Part shown: positions 1-8,877 of the stretch, piece by piece
Position numbering within the stretch: the first letter of the stretch is position 1
Layout: each line of letters starts with the position of its first letter
From: Pectobacterium sp013449375
Lineage (GTDB): Bacteria; Pseudomonadota; Gammaproteobacteria; Enterobacterales; Enterobacteriaceae
Length of the DNA stretch: 64,000 nucleotides
Assembly (NCBI RefSeq): GCF_048593165.1
Contig: NZ_CP184271.1
Reading direction: 5' to 3' (one strand)
Translations under genes and position numbers: made by a program
Notes under the pieces: model-generated
Told to the model about the DNA's origin: nothing
The model's input: the letters and a program-made list of their open reading frames with translations, nothing else
The model's database searches: none

Positions 1-586
1 CCAGACCATGCGAGTGAAACCAGAATGTCGTTGGCGGATCGTTCTCGGTGTCGTACACGGCATGAATGGTATACAGCGATTCAATTTCCGGCAGGACATC
101 ATCTTCTAACTGAAAAATCAGCCATTCACGGGTAAACACGTTACCCGCAGCGGAAATATCAATCCCCAAGAGCAAATCCGGTACCACCACACTTAATAAA
201 CGAAGCTGATGAACATAGTCTTCCAGCGGATTTGGTCCAAAAAGGCACTCGACCATCACTTCCTGCGTCGCCGCATTAGCCTGCGCCAGCAGCTCGGGTG
301 AAATCGGGTCGGTTGAATGTATTGGCGTAATTTTATTTTCGGGATCGCGTTCCGATACCTCAAGATAAAAAGTCAGCTCTCTATCCTGATGACGACAGGT
401 ATAAAAGAATCCGCCCTGCCCTTGTTCGGTATAACTTACTTCGCCCTCGGTGAAAAATGACTGCGCCTCTAGCAGGCTTTCCAGCAGCGGATAGTTCATC
501 TCTTGTGAAGAAAAAGCCACCATCGTTGAAGGCGCTTTTTCGCCCTTTCCCTCGGCGATATCCAGGTATTGTTGTTTGTTATTCAT
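1..586 (-). CDS. Hypothetical protein, C-terminal part beyond the left edge
   Basis: An open frame starts at an ATG at 586 (minus strand) and runs without a stop to base 1, giving at least 195 residues. The product begins MNNKQQYLDIAEGKGEKAPS, has no signal peptide or membrane segment, and is acidic and soluble. Near the window edge it has a Trp/His-rich stretch (FWFHSHGL). From memory this recalls the DUF4026 group of uncharacterised proteins, but I cannot confirm that. No strong Shine-Dalgarno sequence precedes the ATG. It lies downstream of glmS on the same strand but beyond a strong terminator, so it is probably a separate unit. Function unknown. Confidence 0.75.
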   Translation of the reverse strand, partial: MNNKQQYLDIAEGKGEKAPSTMVAFSSQEMNYPLLESLLEAQSFFTEGEVSYTEQGQGGFFYTCRHQDRELTFYLEVSERDPENKITPIHSTDPISPELLAQANAATQEVMVECLFGPNPLEDYVHQLRLLSVVVPDLLLGIDISAAGNVFTREWLIFQLEDDVLPEIESLYTIHAVYDTENDPPTTFWFHSHGL

Positions 587-705
587 ATTAAGAACGAGTC
601 AGTATTCAATATGGGTAAACCAATATACCGAATAAATTTTAATGAGGAGAGTTAGGTGAGCGTAAAAAGAATGGGGGGAATAGAAAACGAGCCGTAATAT
701 AAAAT

Positions 706-745
706 AAACGAAGGTAAGTAGCGCCAAGGCTATTTACCTTCGTTT
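706..745 (-). terminator. Strong hairpin terminator after glmS
   Basis: A 17-nt arm at 706-722 pairs with 729-745 (one G-U pair) around a 6-nt loop. U-rich sequence follows on the minus strand, and also on the plus strand (T run 743-748), so it may act in both directions. It begins 8 bp after the glmS stop and ends the glmUS unit. Confidence 0.85.
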
Positions 746-752
746 TTTAAAA

Positions 753-2585
753 TTACTCTACCGTAACGGATTTCGCCAAGTTACGTGGCTGATCGACATC
801 GGTGCCTTTAATCAGCGCGACGTGATAAGACAGCAGCTGCAACGGCACCGTATAGAAGATTGGCGCAATCACTTCTTCGATATGCGGCAGTGGAATAATC
901 TTCATATTTTCGCTGCTGGTGAAACCGGCATCTTCATCAGCGAAGACATACAGCTCGCCGCCGCGTGCCCGCACTTCTTCGATGTTGGATTTCAATTTTT
1001 CCAACAGTTCGTTGTTCGGTGCCACCACCACAACCGGCATATCCGCATCGATAAGCGCCAGCGGGCCATGCTTCAGCTCACCTGCTGCATAGGCTTCCGC
1101 GTGGATGTAAGAGATCTCTTTCAGCTTCAGCGCCCCTTCCATCGCGATCGGGTACTGATCGCCACGGCCAAGGAACAGCGCATGGTGCTTGTCAGAGAAA
1201 CCTTCTGCCAGAGATTCGATGAGCTTGTCCTGAGACAGCATCTGCTCAATACGCGCTGGCAGCGCCTGCAAACCATGAACGATGTCATGCTCAATCTGTG
1301 CATCCATACCGCGCAGGCGGCCAACACGCGCCACCAGCATCAGTAGAACAGTAAGCTGAGTGGTGAAGGCTTTAGTCGAGGCCACGCCAATCTCTACGCC
1401 CGCTTTGGTCATCAGCGCCAGATCGGATTCACGCACCAGCGAGGAACCCGCAACGTTACAGATCGCCAGAGAGCCCAGATAGCCCAGTTCTTTGGACAAA
1501 CGCAGTGCTGCCAGCGTATCCGCCGTTTCACCGGACTGAGACAGGGTAATCATCAGGCTGTTCTTACGCACGGCAGGCTTGCGATAGCGGAATTCGGAAG
1601 CAATCTCCACGTCGCACGGAATACCGGCCAGTGATTCAAACCAGTAACGAGAAACCATACCGGAGTTATAGGATGTACCGCAGGCAATGATCTGAACGTG
1701 TTCAACCTTCGCCAGCAGCTCATCCGCTTTCGGACCTAATTCAGAAAGATTAATTTCGCCGTGACTGAAACGCCCTTCGAGGGTGTTCTTGATCGCCATC
1801 GGCTGTTCGTAGATCTCTTTCTGCATGTAGTGACGATACGCGCCTTTGTCACCGGCATCGTAATTCACTTTTGATTCAATTTCTTCGCGTGCGGCAAGCT
1901 GGCCGGATTTATCAAACACGCGCACATCACGACGGGTGATTTCCGCGATGTCGCCTTCTTCCAGGAACATAAAGCGACGCGTCACAGGCAGCAGCGCCAG
2001 TTGGTCGGAAGCAATAAAGTTCTCACCAACACCACGACCAATCACCAGCGGGCTACCAGAACGCGCAGCAACCAGTACGCTTGGGTCGCGGTTATCCAAC
2101 ACCACCATGCCATAAGCACCGCGCAACTGTGGGATCACACGCTTAACCACCTCAACCAGCGTGCCCCCGTTCTGCTGCTGTTCAAAATGAACAAGATGGG
2201 CGACAACTTCCGTATCGGTTTCAGAAACAAAGCGATAGCCGCGACCGATCATCAGTTCGCGCAGCGGCTCATGGTTTTCGATAATGCCGTTATGAACGAT
2301 AGTGATATGTTCAGAAACATGCGGGTGTGCGTTCTCTTCAGAAGGTTCGCCGTGCGTTGCCCAACGGGTATGGGCGATGCCGGTACCGCCGTGCAGTTCA
2401 TGCTCTTCAGCTGCCTGAGACAGCACCTGCACTTTCCCCAGACGGCGTAAACGGGCGACATTGCCTTCGCTGTCAACAACCGCCAAGCCCGCAGAGTCAT
2501 AGCCGCGGTACTCAAGACGGCGTAAACCTTCCAACAAAATTTCAGCAACATCACGTTGCGCAACTGCGCCTACAATTCCACACAT
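753..2585 (-). CDS. glmS: Glutamine--fructose-6-phosphate aminotransferase (isomerizing)
   Basis: GlmS converts fructose 6-phosphate and glutamine to glucosamine 6-phosphate, the first step of UDP-GlcNAc synthesis for peptidoglycan and LPS, in the cytoplasm. The protein must start MCGIVGA because Cys2 becomes the N-terminal nucleophile after Met removal, so I place the start at 2585 and reject an in-frame extension to 2621. The 610 residues match the enterobacterial length of 609. The N-terminal half is the class II glutaminase domain (HTRWATHG motif). The C-terminal half holds two SIS sugar-isomerase domains (CGTSYNSG, SQSGETADT) and ends PRNLAKSVTVE with the conserved active-site Lys. It lies 188 bp downstream of glmU, as in E. 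coli, where the message is cleaved between the genes and the GlmY/GlmZ small RNAs act. Confidence 0.97.
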   Translation of the reverse strand: MCGIVGAVAQRDVAEILLEGLRRLEYRGYDSAGLAVVDSEGNVARLRRLGKVQVLSQAAEEHELHGGTGIAHTRWATHGEPSEENAHPHVSEHITIVHNGIIENHEPLRELMIGRGYRFVSETDTEVVAHLVHFEQQQNGGTLVEVVKRVIPQLRGAYGMVVLDNRDPSVLVAARSGSPLVIGRGVGENFIASDQLALLPVTRRFMFLEEGDIAEITRRDVRVFDKSGQLAAREEIESKVNYDAGDKGAYRHYMQKEIYEQPMAIKNTLEGRFSHGEINLSELGPKADELLAKVEHVQIIACGTSYNSGMVSRYWFESLAGIPCDVEIASEFRYRKPAVRKNSLMITLSQSGETADTLAALRLSKELGYLGSLAICNVAGSSLVRESDLALMTKAGVEIGVASTKAFTTQLTVLLMLVARVGRLRGMDAQIEHDIVHGLQALPARIEQMLSQDKLIESLAEGFSDKHHALFLGRGDQYPIAMEGALKLKEISYIHAEAYAAGELKHGPLALIDADMPVVVVAPNNELLEKLKSNIEEVRARGGELYVFADEDAGFTSSENMKIIPLPHIEEVIAPIFYTVPLQLLSYHVALIKGTDVDQPRNLAKSVTVE

Positions 2586-2738
2586 CGATGGTATTCCTAT
2601 AAAAGTGACATATTGTGTCACCAGGGATGTCTTAGACCTGATTGTTCCGGTTTTTCCGGGTTCCCCGAGCCTTGTAGAGAGTTGGGGATTATTATGTTTT
2701 GTTCTGTGTTCTGGGAGACTAAAACACAGGACAAAACA

Positions 2739-2759
2739 ACCTCCGCCATAAGCGGAGGT
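2739..2759 (-). terminator. Hairpin in the glmU-glmS spacer
   Basis: ACCTCCGC (2739-2746) pairs perfectly with GCGGAGGT (2752-2759) around a 5-nt loop, 14 bp after the glmU stop. On the minus strand it is followed by GTTGTTTTG. It could be a partial terminator or the 3' end left by mRNA processing between glmU and glmS. A second inverted repeat (CTGTGTT/AACACAG, about 2704-2730) lies closer to glmS, in the part of the leader where the GlmZ target sits in E. coli. The regulatory role is inferred. Confidence 0.55.
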
Positions 2760-2773
2760 ATATTACTCAACGA

Positions 2774-4144
2774 CTATTTCTTTTTCACCGGACGCCGCCA
2801 GCCGGAAATATGCTGCTGTTTCACGCGGCTGATCACCAGTTCATTCTCTGCTACATCGCGCGTAACCGTCGTTCCCGCACCAATCGTCACACCGTTAGCA
2901 ACGTTAACGGGTGCCACCAGTTGCGTATCCGAGCCGACAAATACATCGTCGCCAATCACCGTTTTGTGTTTATTCGCACCATCATAATTACAGGTGATCG
3001 TTCCCGCGCCAATATTAACACCGGAACCGATATCCGCATCACCCAAATAGCTCAAGTGGCCTGCTTTTGATCCTTTACCTAAACGCGCCTTTTTCAGTTC
3101 GACAAAATTGCCGACATGCGCGCCTTCAGCCAGCTCAGCGCCTGGGCGCAGGCGGGCAAACGGGCCAACGGTACACTCAGCTTCTAACACCGCATCTTCC
3201 AACACAGAGTAAGGGCTGATCTCACAGTCGTCGCCAATAATACTGTTTTTGATCACGCAGCCCGCGCCAATTTTCACCCGGTTGCCTAGCTTAACATTAC
3301 CTTCCACGACAACATTGACATCAATCACTACATCACGACCGTGAGTCAGTTCGCCGCGCAGATCAAACCGAGCCGGATCGAGCAGCATCACACCGGCCAG
3401 CAACAGTTTATCTGCCTGTTCACGCTGATAAACCCGCTCCAGCGCCGACAGTTGCAGGCGATTATTGACGCCTTCTACTTCGCTCAATCGCTCGGGGTGA
3501 ACCGCTTCAACACGCAGGCCTTCTTTCGCCGCCATCGCAATGATATCAGTGATGTAAAACTCGCCCTGCGCATTGTTGTTATTCAACTGGCTTAACCAAC
3601 GTTTCAGATCTTTGCCGTTCGCAATAAGAATGCCGGTATTGATCTCGCTAATCTGACGCTGTTCTTCGCTGGCATCTTTGTGCTCGACGATCCCAACAAC
3701 AGCACCGTTTTCACGCACAATACGTCCATAGCCCGTCGGATCGTCCAGCTTCACCGTCAACAGGCCGATACCGCCCTGAGGCTTAGCCTCACGTAAACGC
3801 TTCAGCGTTTGCGATGAAATCAGCGGCACATCGCCGTACAACATCAGGATGTCTTCATCATCGGCAAAATGAGGAGCAGCTTGCTGCATGGCGTGACCGG
3901 TTCCGAGTTGTTCCGCTTGTAATACCCAGTTCAGGGCAGGATCGGTCAATTCACGTTTTAGCAAATCACCGCCGTGACCGTATACCAGATGAACGTGTTG
4001 TGCGCCTGTTGTCATTGCCGCATCAATGACGTGCTGAACCATCGGCTTACCTGCCAACTGATGTAACACCTTGGGAAGGTCGGAATACATGCGGGTTCCT
4101 TTACCCGCAGCAAGGATCACCACACTCATAGCACTATTTGACAT
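2774..4144 (-). CDS. glmU: Bifunctional GlmU: glucosamine-1-phosphate acetyltransferase / UDP-GlcNAc pyrophosphorylase
   Basis: GlmU acetylates glucosamine 1-phosphate and then couples it to UTP, giving UDP-GlcNAc. The N-terminal uridyltransferase domain opens with the nucleotide-binding LAAGKGTRMYSDLPK motif. The C-terminal half, from about residue 250, is a left-handed beta-helix of hexapeptide repeats carrying the acetyltransferase site. Two in-frame ATGs lie at 4150 and 4144; AGGA five bases before the second favours 4144, giving 456 residues, the E. coli length. In E. coli the next gene upstream is atpC; here pelX is inserted between them in divergent orientation, so glmU must have its own promoter in the 4145-4468 interval. 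Confidence 0.96.
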   Translation of the reverse strand: MSNSAMSVVILAAGKGTRMYSDLPKVLHQLAGKPMVQHVIDAAMTTGAQHVHLVYGHGGDLLKRELTDPALNWVLQAEQLGTGHAMQQAAPHFADDEDILMLYGDVPLISSQTLKRLREAKPQGGIGLLTVKLDDPTGYGRIVRENGAVVGIVEHKDASEEQRQISEINTGILIANGKDLKRWLSQLNNNNAQGEFYITDIIAMAAKEGLRVEAVHPERLSEVEGVNNRLQLSALERVYQREQADKLLLAGVMLLDPARFDLRGELTHGRDVVIDVNVVVEGNVKLGNRVKIGAGCVIKNSIIGDDCEISPYSVLEDAVLEAECTVGPFARLRPGAELAEGAHVGNFVELKKARLGKGSKAGHLSYLGDADIGSGVNIGAGTITCNYDGANKHKTVIGDDVFVGSDTQLVAPVNVANGVTIGAGTTVTRDVAENELVISRVKQQHISGWRRPVKKK

Positions 4145-4338
4145 AAGCATCCTGACAGTGCGAAGCCACCGCTCCGCAAGAATAAAATGACCAGCCTGTT
4201 ACGGCATGAATAGCCAGAGTTTACCGAAACTACTGCGTAACGCGGATACTTTTTGGTGAGTTTTTTCTGAAAATCGCTCTCAACACGACGAATGTTCACG
4301 AGAAAAAGATACAAGCACCAGACTCTCAACCTAAACAG

Positions 4339-4359
4339 AAATGATACAGGGTTTCATAA
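4339..4359. promoter_or_regulatory. Upstream KdgR-type operator of pelX
   Basis: AAATGATACAGGGTTTCATAA is an imperfect palindrome with the TGAtAca...tgTTTCA layout of the KdgR box, the operator of the pectin-catabolism repressor in soft-rot bacteria. It lies 110 bp upstream of the pelX ATG and 195 bp from glmU. KdgR control is inferred from the motif and the pectinase gene beside it. Confidence 0.6.
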
Positions 4360-4402
4360 AAAACAGACTTTATTTTTAAGTATTTCCATTTGTGACACAC
4401 AC

Positions 4403-4423
4403 AAAAGAAACAGTGTTTCATTT
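4403..4423. promoter_or_regulatory. Proximal KdgR-type operator of pelX
   Basis: The palindrome at 4403-4423 (core GAAACAGTGTTTC flanked by A-rich and T-rich arms) is a near-perfect KdgR box, 46 bp upstream of the pelX start. It is followed by TATAGC and TATATG, possible -10 elements, so a bound repressor would block RNA polymerase. A TGTGACACAC half-site just upstream (about 4391-4400) could be one half of a CRP site. With the box at 4339 this gives a two-operator pectinase promoter. Confidence 0.75.
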
Positions 4424-4468
4424 ATAGCAGTATATGTGGGCGAATAATTCAATAACGAAGGAGACACA

Positions 4469-6703
4469 ATGAAACGTTGTTCTTCACCAAAATGTCATTC
4501 TTTACGGAAATACCGTTCTTCACGTCTCGCAGCCGTCGCGTTGACGAATGCATTACTTTTCAGCTTCAGCACACACGCCGCGACAGAATCAACACCAGTC
4601 TGGCATGGTGTCGCCTTTGGTCAATCGACAGACGTAAACTTCTCATCCAATGTCCTGCCGGAAAAAGTGGGTGTTAATAACGTCACCATTAACGGTAAGA
4701 AATTAGCGCCAGAGGATAACGCAGATTTATCCGCCCCCATAACGATTGAAAGTCGTGGTGGAAAGATTGCCAACACCCATGACGGGCTGACGTTTTTCTA
4801 TACGCAACTGCCTGCCAATGTGAATTTTACGCTTCAATCTGATATTACCGTGGAACAGTTTGGACCAGAAAATGGCGCCAAACCTGCGGCTCAGGAAGGG
4901 GCGGGGATTCTGGTGCGCGATATTATCGGCGTACCGCGTCAGGAACCGCTGAAAGAAGGGTATGAAGAATTCCCTGCCGCATCCAACATGGTGATGAACG
5001 CCATCATGACGCAGGATAAGAAATCGAATACCGAAATTAAGCTACAGGCGATTTTGCGTAATGGCGTAACGCAGCCGTGGGGCAACGCAGGGGCGAAGAT
5101 TACCAAAACCAGCTATCAGGAAAATGTGAATCTGGAGCAAACGCCGACGTTCCGCCTGAAACTGGAGCGCACCAACGACGGCTTTATCACCTCTTATGCA
5201 CCGAAAGGCACGGATAACTGGGTATCAAAAGAAGTCAAAGGCGCGGACGTCGTTACCAAGCTGGATAAAGACCACTACTACATTGGTTTCTTTGCTTCTC
5301 GTAACGCCAAAATCACCGTTAGCAATGCACAGTTGACCACCACGCCGGCACAAACCAAAGCGTCACCTGAGTTTAAGGCTAAGGATTATGATCCTTTGCT
5401 TCAGGTGATGTCATCGCCTAAAACCACCAGCGAACACTATGTTGTGCAGGCGAAAGCCAATTACAACGGTACGATTGCCGTATCACAAGACGGTAAATCG
5501 CTGGGTGATGCCAAGCAGGTAAAAGCGGGAGAGACCTTCTCTCTGCCAGCGAAGATTGCCGGTAACGGTGCTGAATTCAAGGTAACCTACCAGCCTGCGG
5601 AAGGCGATGATAAAGCGGTAAAAGAAAGCACGTTGAAGGTTGAAAAAGTGACCTATGCAGACGCTAAAAATCTGTATGTTTCACCACAAGGTTCAGCCAG
5701 CAATGACGGCAGTAAAAATGCCCCGCTCGATTTTGCCAGCGCCGTCGCCGCTCTGCCAGCAGGCGGCACCATTTGGCTCAGCGATGGTGATTACAGCGCG
5801 TCTGAAATCCCTGTCAGTGCCAGCGGTCAGCAAAAAGCCGTCAAAAACCTGTTTACTATCGGTAATAAAGCCGTCATTCATGGCCTGCAACTGAAAGCAA
5901 GCCATTGGCATGTTAAAGGGATTGAAATTACCGAGAAACCGTTCCGTATCGAGGGTAGCTACAACACCATCGAACGCGTTCTGGCGCATCACGCTGACGA
6001 TACCGGTATTCAGGTGACCTCAACAGCCGATGTGGGTAGACCGCTGTGGGCCAGCCATAACCTGATTCTGAATTCAGAATCTCACAGCAACCAGGATCCA
6101 GGCAAAATTAACGCCGACGGTTTTGCGGTGAAAATGCGTGTGGGTGAAGGTAACGTGATTCGCGGTGCGTTCTCGCACAATAACGTCGATGACGGCTTCG
6201 ACCTGTTTAACAAAATCGAAGACGGTGCAAACGGCGTTGTGGTGATCGAGAACTCAATTGCCATGAACAACACCAGTAACGGTTTCAAAATGGGTGGCGA
6301 AGGTCAACCAGTGGCGCATCAGGTTAAACACAGCATTGCCGTGGGTAACAAGCTTGATGGTTTCACTGACAACTTTAACCCTGGTGCACTGATTGTTGAA
6401 GACAACATCGCGTTAGATAACGAACGCTTTAACTTTATTTTCCGCCCAAGCCCTTACTCTGGCCCAGAAAAACAAGGTGTCTTCAAGAACAACATGTCAC
6501 TGAAGACCAAAGCGGGTAAATATGATGATGCGGTTGTCGGTAATATCGATAACACCAACTACTTCATCAAGAGTGATAAGTCCGTCAATGCACAGGGCAA
6601 GGAGATCACGGTAAATAACTTCGTATCGGTAACCGTACCTGAAACGTTTACACGTGATGCCAAAGGTAATCTGGTACTTGGCGACTTCCTGAAGAAGAAA
6701 TAA
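4469..6703 (+). CDS. pelX: Exopolygalacturonate lyase, polysaccharide lyase family 9
   Basis: The 744-residue protein has a signal peptide with an unusually long basic n-region (residues 1-20), a hydrophobic core and a cleavage site near STHA-ATES (about residue 37), so it is exported. The first ~390 mature residues are beta-rich and not recognised in detail. From about residue 400 (YVSPQGSASNDGS) a right-handed beta-helix of the PL9 type begins. The calcium-site Asp pattern of PL9 PelL is visible as Asp550, Asp574, Asp575 and Asp578 (motifs NADGF and VDDGFD, same 24/1/3 spacing), and NGFKMGG with Lys607 probably holds the catalytic base. Length and layout fit PelX, the periplasmic exo-lyase that cuts digalacturonate units from pectate. 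AAGGAG precedes the ATG. Two KdgR-type boxes lie upstream. Confidence 0.88.
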   Translation: MKRCSSPKCHSLRKYRSSRLAAVALTNALLFSFSTHAATESTPVWHGVAFGQSTDVNFSSNVLPEKVGVNNVTINGKKLAPEDNADLSAPITIESRGGKIANTHDGLTFFYTQLPANVNFTLQSDITVEQFGPENGAKPAAQEGAGILVRDIIGVPRQEPLKEGYEEFPAASNMVMNAIMTQDKKSNTEIKLQAILRNGVTQPWGNAGAKITKTSYQENVNLEQTPTFRLKLERTNDGFITSYAPKGTDNWVSKEVKGADVVTKLDKDHYYIGFFASRNAKITVSNAQLTTTPAQTKASPEFKAKDYDPLLQVMSSPKTTSEHYVVQAKANYNGTIAVSQDGKSLGDAKQVKAGETFSLPAKIAGNGAEFKVTYQPAEGDDKAVKESTLKVEKVTYADAKNLYVSPQGSASNDGSKNAPLDFASAVAALPAGGTIWLSDGDYSASEIPVSASGQQKAVKNLFTIGNKAVIHGLQLKASHWHVKGIEITEKPFRIEGSYNTIERVLAHHADDTGIQVTSTADVGRPLWASHNLILNSESHSNQDPGKINADGFAVKMRVGEGNVIRGAFSHNNVDDGFDLFNKIEDGANGVVVIENSIAMNNTSNGFKMGGEGQPVAHQVKHSIAVGNKLDGFTDNFNPGALIVEDNIALDNERFNFIFRPSPYSGPEKQGVFKNNMSLKTKAGKYDDAVVGNIDNTNYFIKSDKSVNAQGKEITVNNFVSVTVPETFTRDAKGNLVLGDFLKKK

Positions 6704-6716
6704 GTCACTTCAAATA

Positions 6717-6740
6717 AACCCCGCCTAATAAGGTGGGGTT
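6717..6740 (+). terminator. Weak hairpin just after pelX
   Basis: AACCCCGCC (6717-6725) and GGTGGGGTT (6732-6740) form a 9-bp stem with a 6-nt loop 13 bp after the pelX stop. No U-run follows, so it may protect the 3' end rather than terminate. A better terminator lies at 6903. Confidence 0.5.
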
Positions 6741-6761
6741 GCTCATGAAACGCGTCGAGCG

Positions 6762-6865
6762 CGGTAGTAACGGATAGATCGTAAAGACACTGTAAACACA
6801 TCCATGTGCGCTCGGCTTGCGCCCCCCTGGCGCAAACGCTTTACTCTTCTATTTCGTTACTACCG
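6762..6865. repeat. Nested palindromic element between convergent pelX and atpC
   Basis: CGGTAGTAACG (6762-6772) is repeated in perfect inverse at 6855-6865. Inside it GTAAAG (6781-6786) is inverted at 6839-6844, and inside that sit CACATCCATGTG and several GCGC pairs. The whole can fold into a branched cruciform or RNA. There is no reading frame of interest. The layout resembles enterobacterial intergenic palindromic repeats; I know of no named match. Confidence 0.6.
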
Positions 6866-6902
6866 TTTTCGTTCGGTAAATAGGTTTGTCTACGATCTAA
6901 CT

Positions 6903-6925
6903 GCCTGCTCTTGCAGGCATTTTTT
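6903..6925 (+). terminator. Intrinsic terminator, probable end of pelX transcript
   Basis: GCCTGC (6903-6908), loop TCTT, GCAGGC (6913-6918), then ATTTTTTA: a compact hairpin with U-run reading on the plus strand, about 200 bp after pelX and beyond the nested palindrome. Confidence 0.75.
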
Positions 6926-6953
6926 ATCTCGCCGTATAGCATATGCTTAAATG

Positions 6954-6987
6954 CAAAAAGGCCAGTCAGTGTGAACTGACTGGCCTT
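6954..6987 (-). terminator. Terminator of the atp operon
   Basis: AAGGCCAGTCAGT (6958-6970) pairs perfectly with ACTGACTGGCCTT (6975-6987) around a GTGA loop. On the minus strand the stem is followed by TTTTTG. It lies 21 bp after the atpC stop. Confidence 0.9.
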
Positions 6988-7008
6988 CAATTATTGCACG
7001 CTTATCTG

Positions 7009-7428
7009 TTACATCGCTTTTCTGGTCAGCTCGATAACGCGCAGCTTCGCAATCGCTTTGCTCAGCTCTGCGGAAGCCTGAGCATAATCCACATCGCCAT
7101 GCGAATTACGGATATGATCTTCAGCTTTGCGTTTCGCTTCCAGCGCACGTGCTTCATCCAGATCCTGCCCACGGATAGCAGTATCAGACAGTACGGTAAC
7201 CGTATTCGGTTGCACCTCAAGAATGCCACCAGAAAGATAAATATACTCTTCCTCACCGTGCTGCTTAACGATACGAACCATACCAGGCTTAATGGCAGTA
7301 AGCAGAGGGGCATGTCCCGGATAAATACCCAGTTCGCCTTCGCTCCCCGTTACCTGGATCTTCTGCACCAGACCGGAGAACATTTGCTGTTCTGCACTCA
7401 CGACATCCAGATGGTAAGTCATAGCCAT
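7009..7428 (-). CDS. atpC: ATP synthase F1 subunit epsilon
   Basis: Central-stalk epsilon subunit of the F1Fo ATP synthase; it couples rotation and inhibits ATP hydrolysis. The 139 residues start MAMTYHLDVVSAEQQMFSGL and are nearly identical to the E. coli protein in length and sequence. The N-terminal beta-sandwich (GSEGELGIYPGHAPLL) and the C-terminal helical hairpin (ALEAKRKAEDHI onward) are both present. It is the last gene of the operon, 19 bp after atpD, with a GGAGGG ribosome site in that gap, and is followed by a strong terminator. Confidence 0.97.
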   Translation of the reverse strand: MAMTYHLDVVSAEQQMFSGLVQKIQVTGSEGELGIYPGHAPLLTAIKPGMVRIVKQHGEEEYIYLSGGILEVQPNTVTVLSDTAIRGQDLDEARALEAKRKAEDHIRNSHGDVDYAQASAELSKAIAKLRVIELTRKAM

Positions 7429-7447
7429 GTCACCCTCCTACAAGGCG

Positions 7448-8830
7448 TTACAGTTTCTTGGCTTTTTCCACGACTTCTTCAATGGAACCAACCATGTAGA
7501 ACGCCTGCTCTGGCAGGTGGTCGTATTCGCCTTCCATAATCCCTTTAAAGCCACGGATCGTGTCTTTCAGAGCAACGTATTTACCTGGAGAACCGGTAAA
7601 TACTTCCGCTACGAAGAACGGCTGTGACAGGAAGCGCTGAATTTTACGCGCACGAGATACCACCAGCTTGTCTTCTTCAGACAGCTCGTCCATACCCAGA
7701 ATCGCGATGATGTCTTTCAGTTCCTGATAACGTTGCAGGATAGACTGCACGCCACGGGCAACATCATAGTGTTCCTGACCAACAACCAACGGATCCAACT
7801 GACGGCTGGTGGAATCCAGCGGGTCAACGGCCGGGTAAATCCCAAGAGAAGCGATCTGACGGCTCAGTACCACGGTTGCATCCAAGTGAGCAAAGGTGGT
7901 GGCTGGAGAGGGGTCAGTCAAGTCATCCGCAGGGACGTAAACGGCCTGTACGGAAGTGATAGAACCGGTTTTGGTTGAGGTGATACGCTCTTGCAGAACG
8001 CCCATCTCTTCCGCCAGAGTTGGCTGATAACCTACCGCAGAAGGCATACGACCCAGCAGTGCGGATACTTCCGTACCGGCCAGGGTATAACGATAGATGT
8101 TATCGACGAACAACAGTACGTCACGGCCTTCATCACGGAATTTTTCCGCCATGGTCAGACCGGTCAATGCGACGCGCAGACGGTTACCTGGTGGCTCGTT
8201 CATCTGGCCATAAACCAGTGATACTTTGTCGATGACGTTGGAATCGGTCATTTCGTGGTAGAAGTCGTTACCTTCACGGGTACGTTCACCCACGCCTGCA
8301 AACACGGAGTAACCGGAGTGCTCGATCGCGATGTTACGGATCAGCTCCATCATGTTTACGGTTTTACCTACGCCCGCACCACCGAACAGACCCACTTTAC
8401 CGCCCTTGGCAAACGGACACATCAGGTCGATAACCTTGATGCCGGTTTCCAGCAGTTCCTGTGAGTTTGACAGCTCTTCATAGCTCGGAGCTGAACGGTG
8501 GATAGCCCAACGCTCTTCTTCGCCGATGTCGCCTTTCATGTCGATGGGATCACCCAACACGTTCATGATACGACCCAGCGTTGCTTTACCTACCGGTACT
8601 TCGATCGGGTGGTCCAGGTTATTCACGTTCAACCCGCGGCGCAGACCGTCAGAAGAACCCATTGCGATACAGCGAACAATACCGCCGCCCAACTGCTGCT
8701 GTACTTCCAGCACCAGTTTTTCAGCGCCGTTCTCTACCTCAAGCGCATCGTACACCTTCGGTACGGCATCTTGCGGGAACTCGACGTCCACCACGGCGCC
8801 GATTACCTGGATAATCTTTCCAGTAGCCAT
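7448..8830 (-). CDS. atpD: ATP synthase F1 subunit beta
   Basis: Catalytic subunit of F1; three copies per enzyme make ATP. The 460 residues include the P-loop GGAGVGKT (150-157), the GERTREGND segment with the catalytic Glu, the DNIYRYT walker-B region and the DELSEED-type lever (MDELSEEDKLVVSRARK). It lies 47 bp after atpG and 19 bp before atpC. Nothing unusual in length or motifs. Confidence 0.98.
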   Translation of the reverse strand: MATGKIIQVIGAVVDVEFPQDAVPKVYDALEVENGAEKLVLEVQQQLGGGIVRCIAMGSSDGLRRGLNVNNLDHPIEVPVGKATLGRIMNVLGDPIDMKGDIGEEERWAIHRSAPSYEELSNSQELLETGIKVIDLMCPFAKGGKVGLFGGAGVGKTVNMMELIRNIAIEHSGYSVFAGVGERTREGNDFYHEMTDSNVIDKVSLVYGQMNEPPGNRLRVALTGLTMAEKFRDEGRDVLLFVDNIYRYTLAGTEVSALLGRMPSAVGYQPTLAEEMGVLQERITSTKTGSITSVQAVYVPADDLTDPSPATTFAHLDATVVLSRQIASLGIYPAVDPLDSTSRQLDPLVVGQEHYDVARGVQSILQRYQELKDIIAILGMDELSEEDKLVVSRARKIQRFLSQPFFVAEVFTGSPGKYVALKDTIRGFKGIMEGEYDHLPEQAFYMVGSIEEVVEKAKKL

Positions 8831-8877
8831 CTTGAATCCTCTACGTAATTCGACAATACGTAATTCGTAAACCTGCT

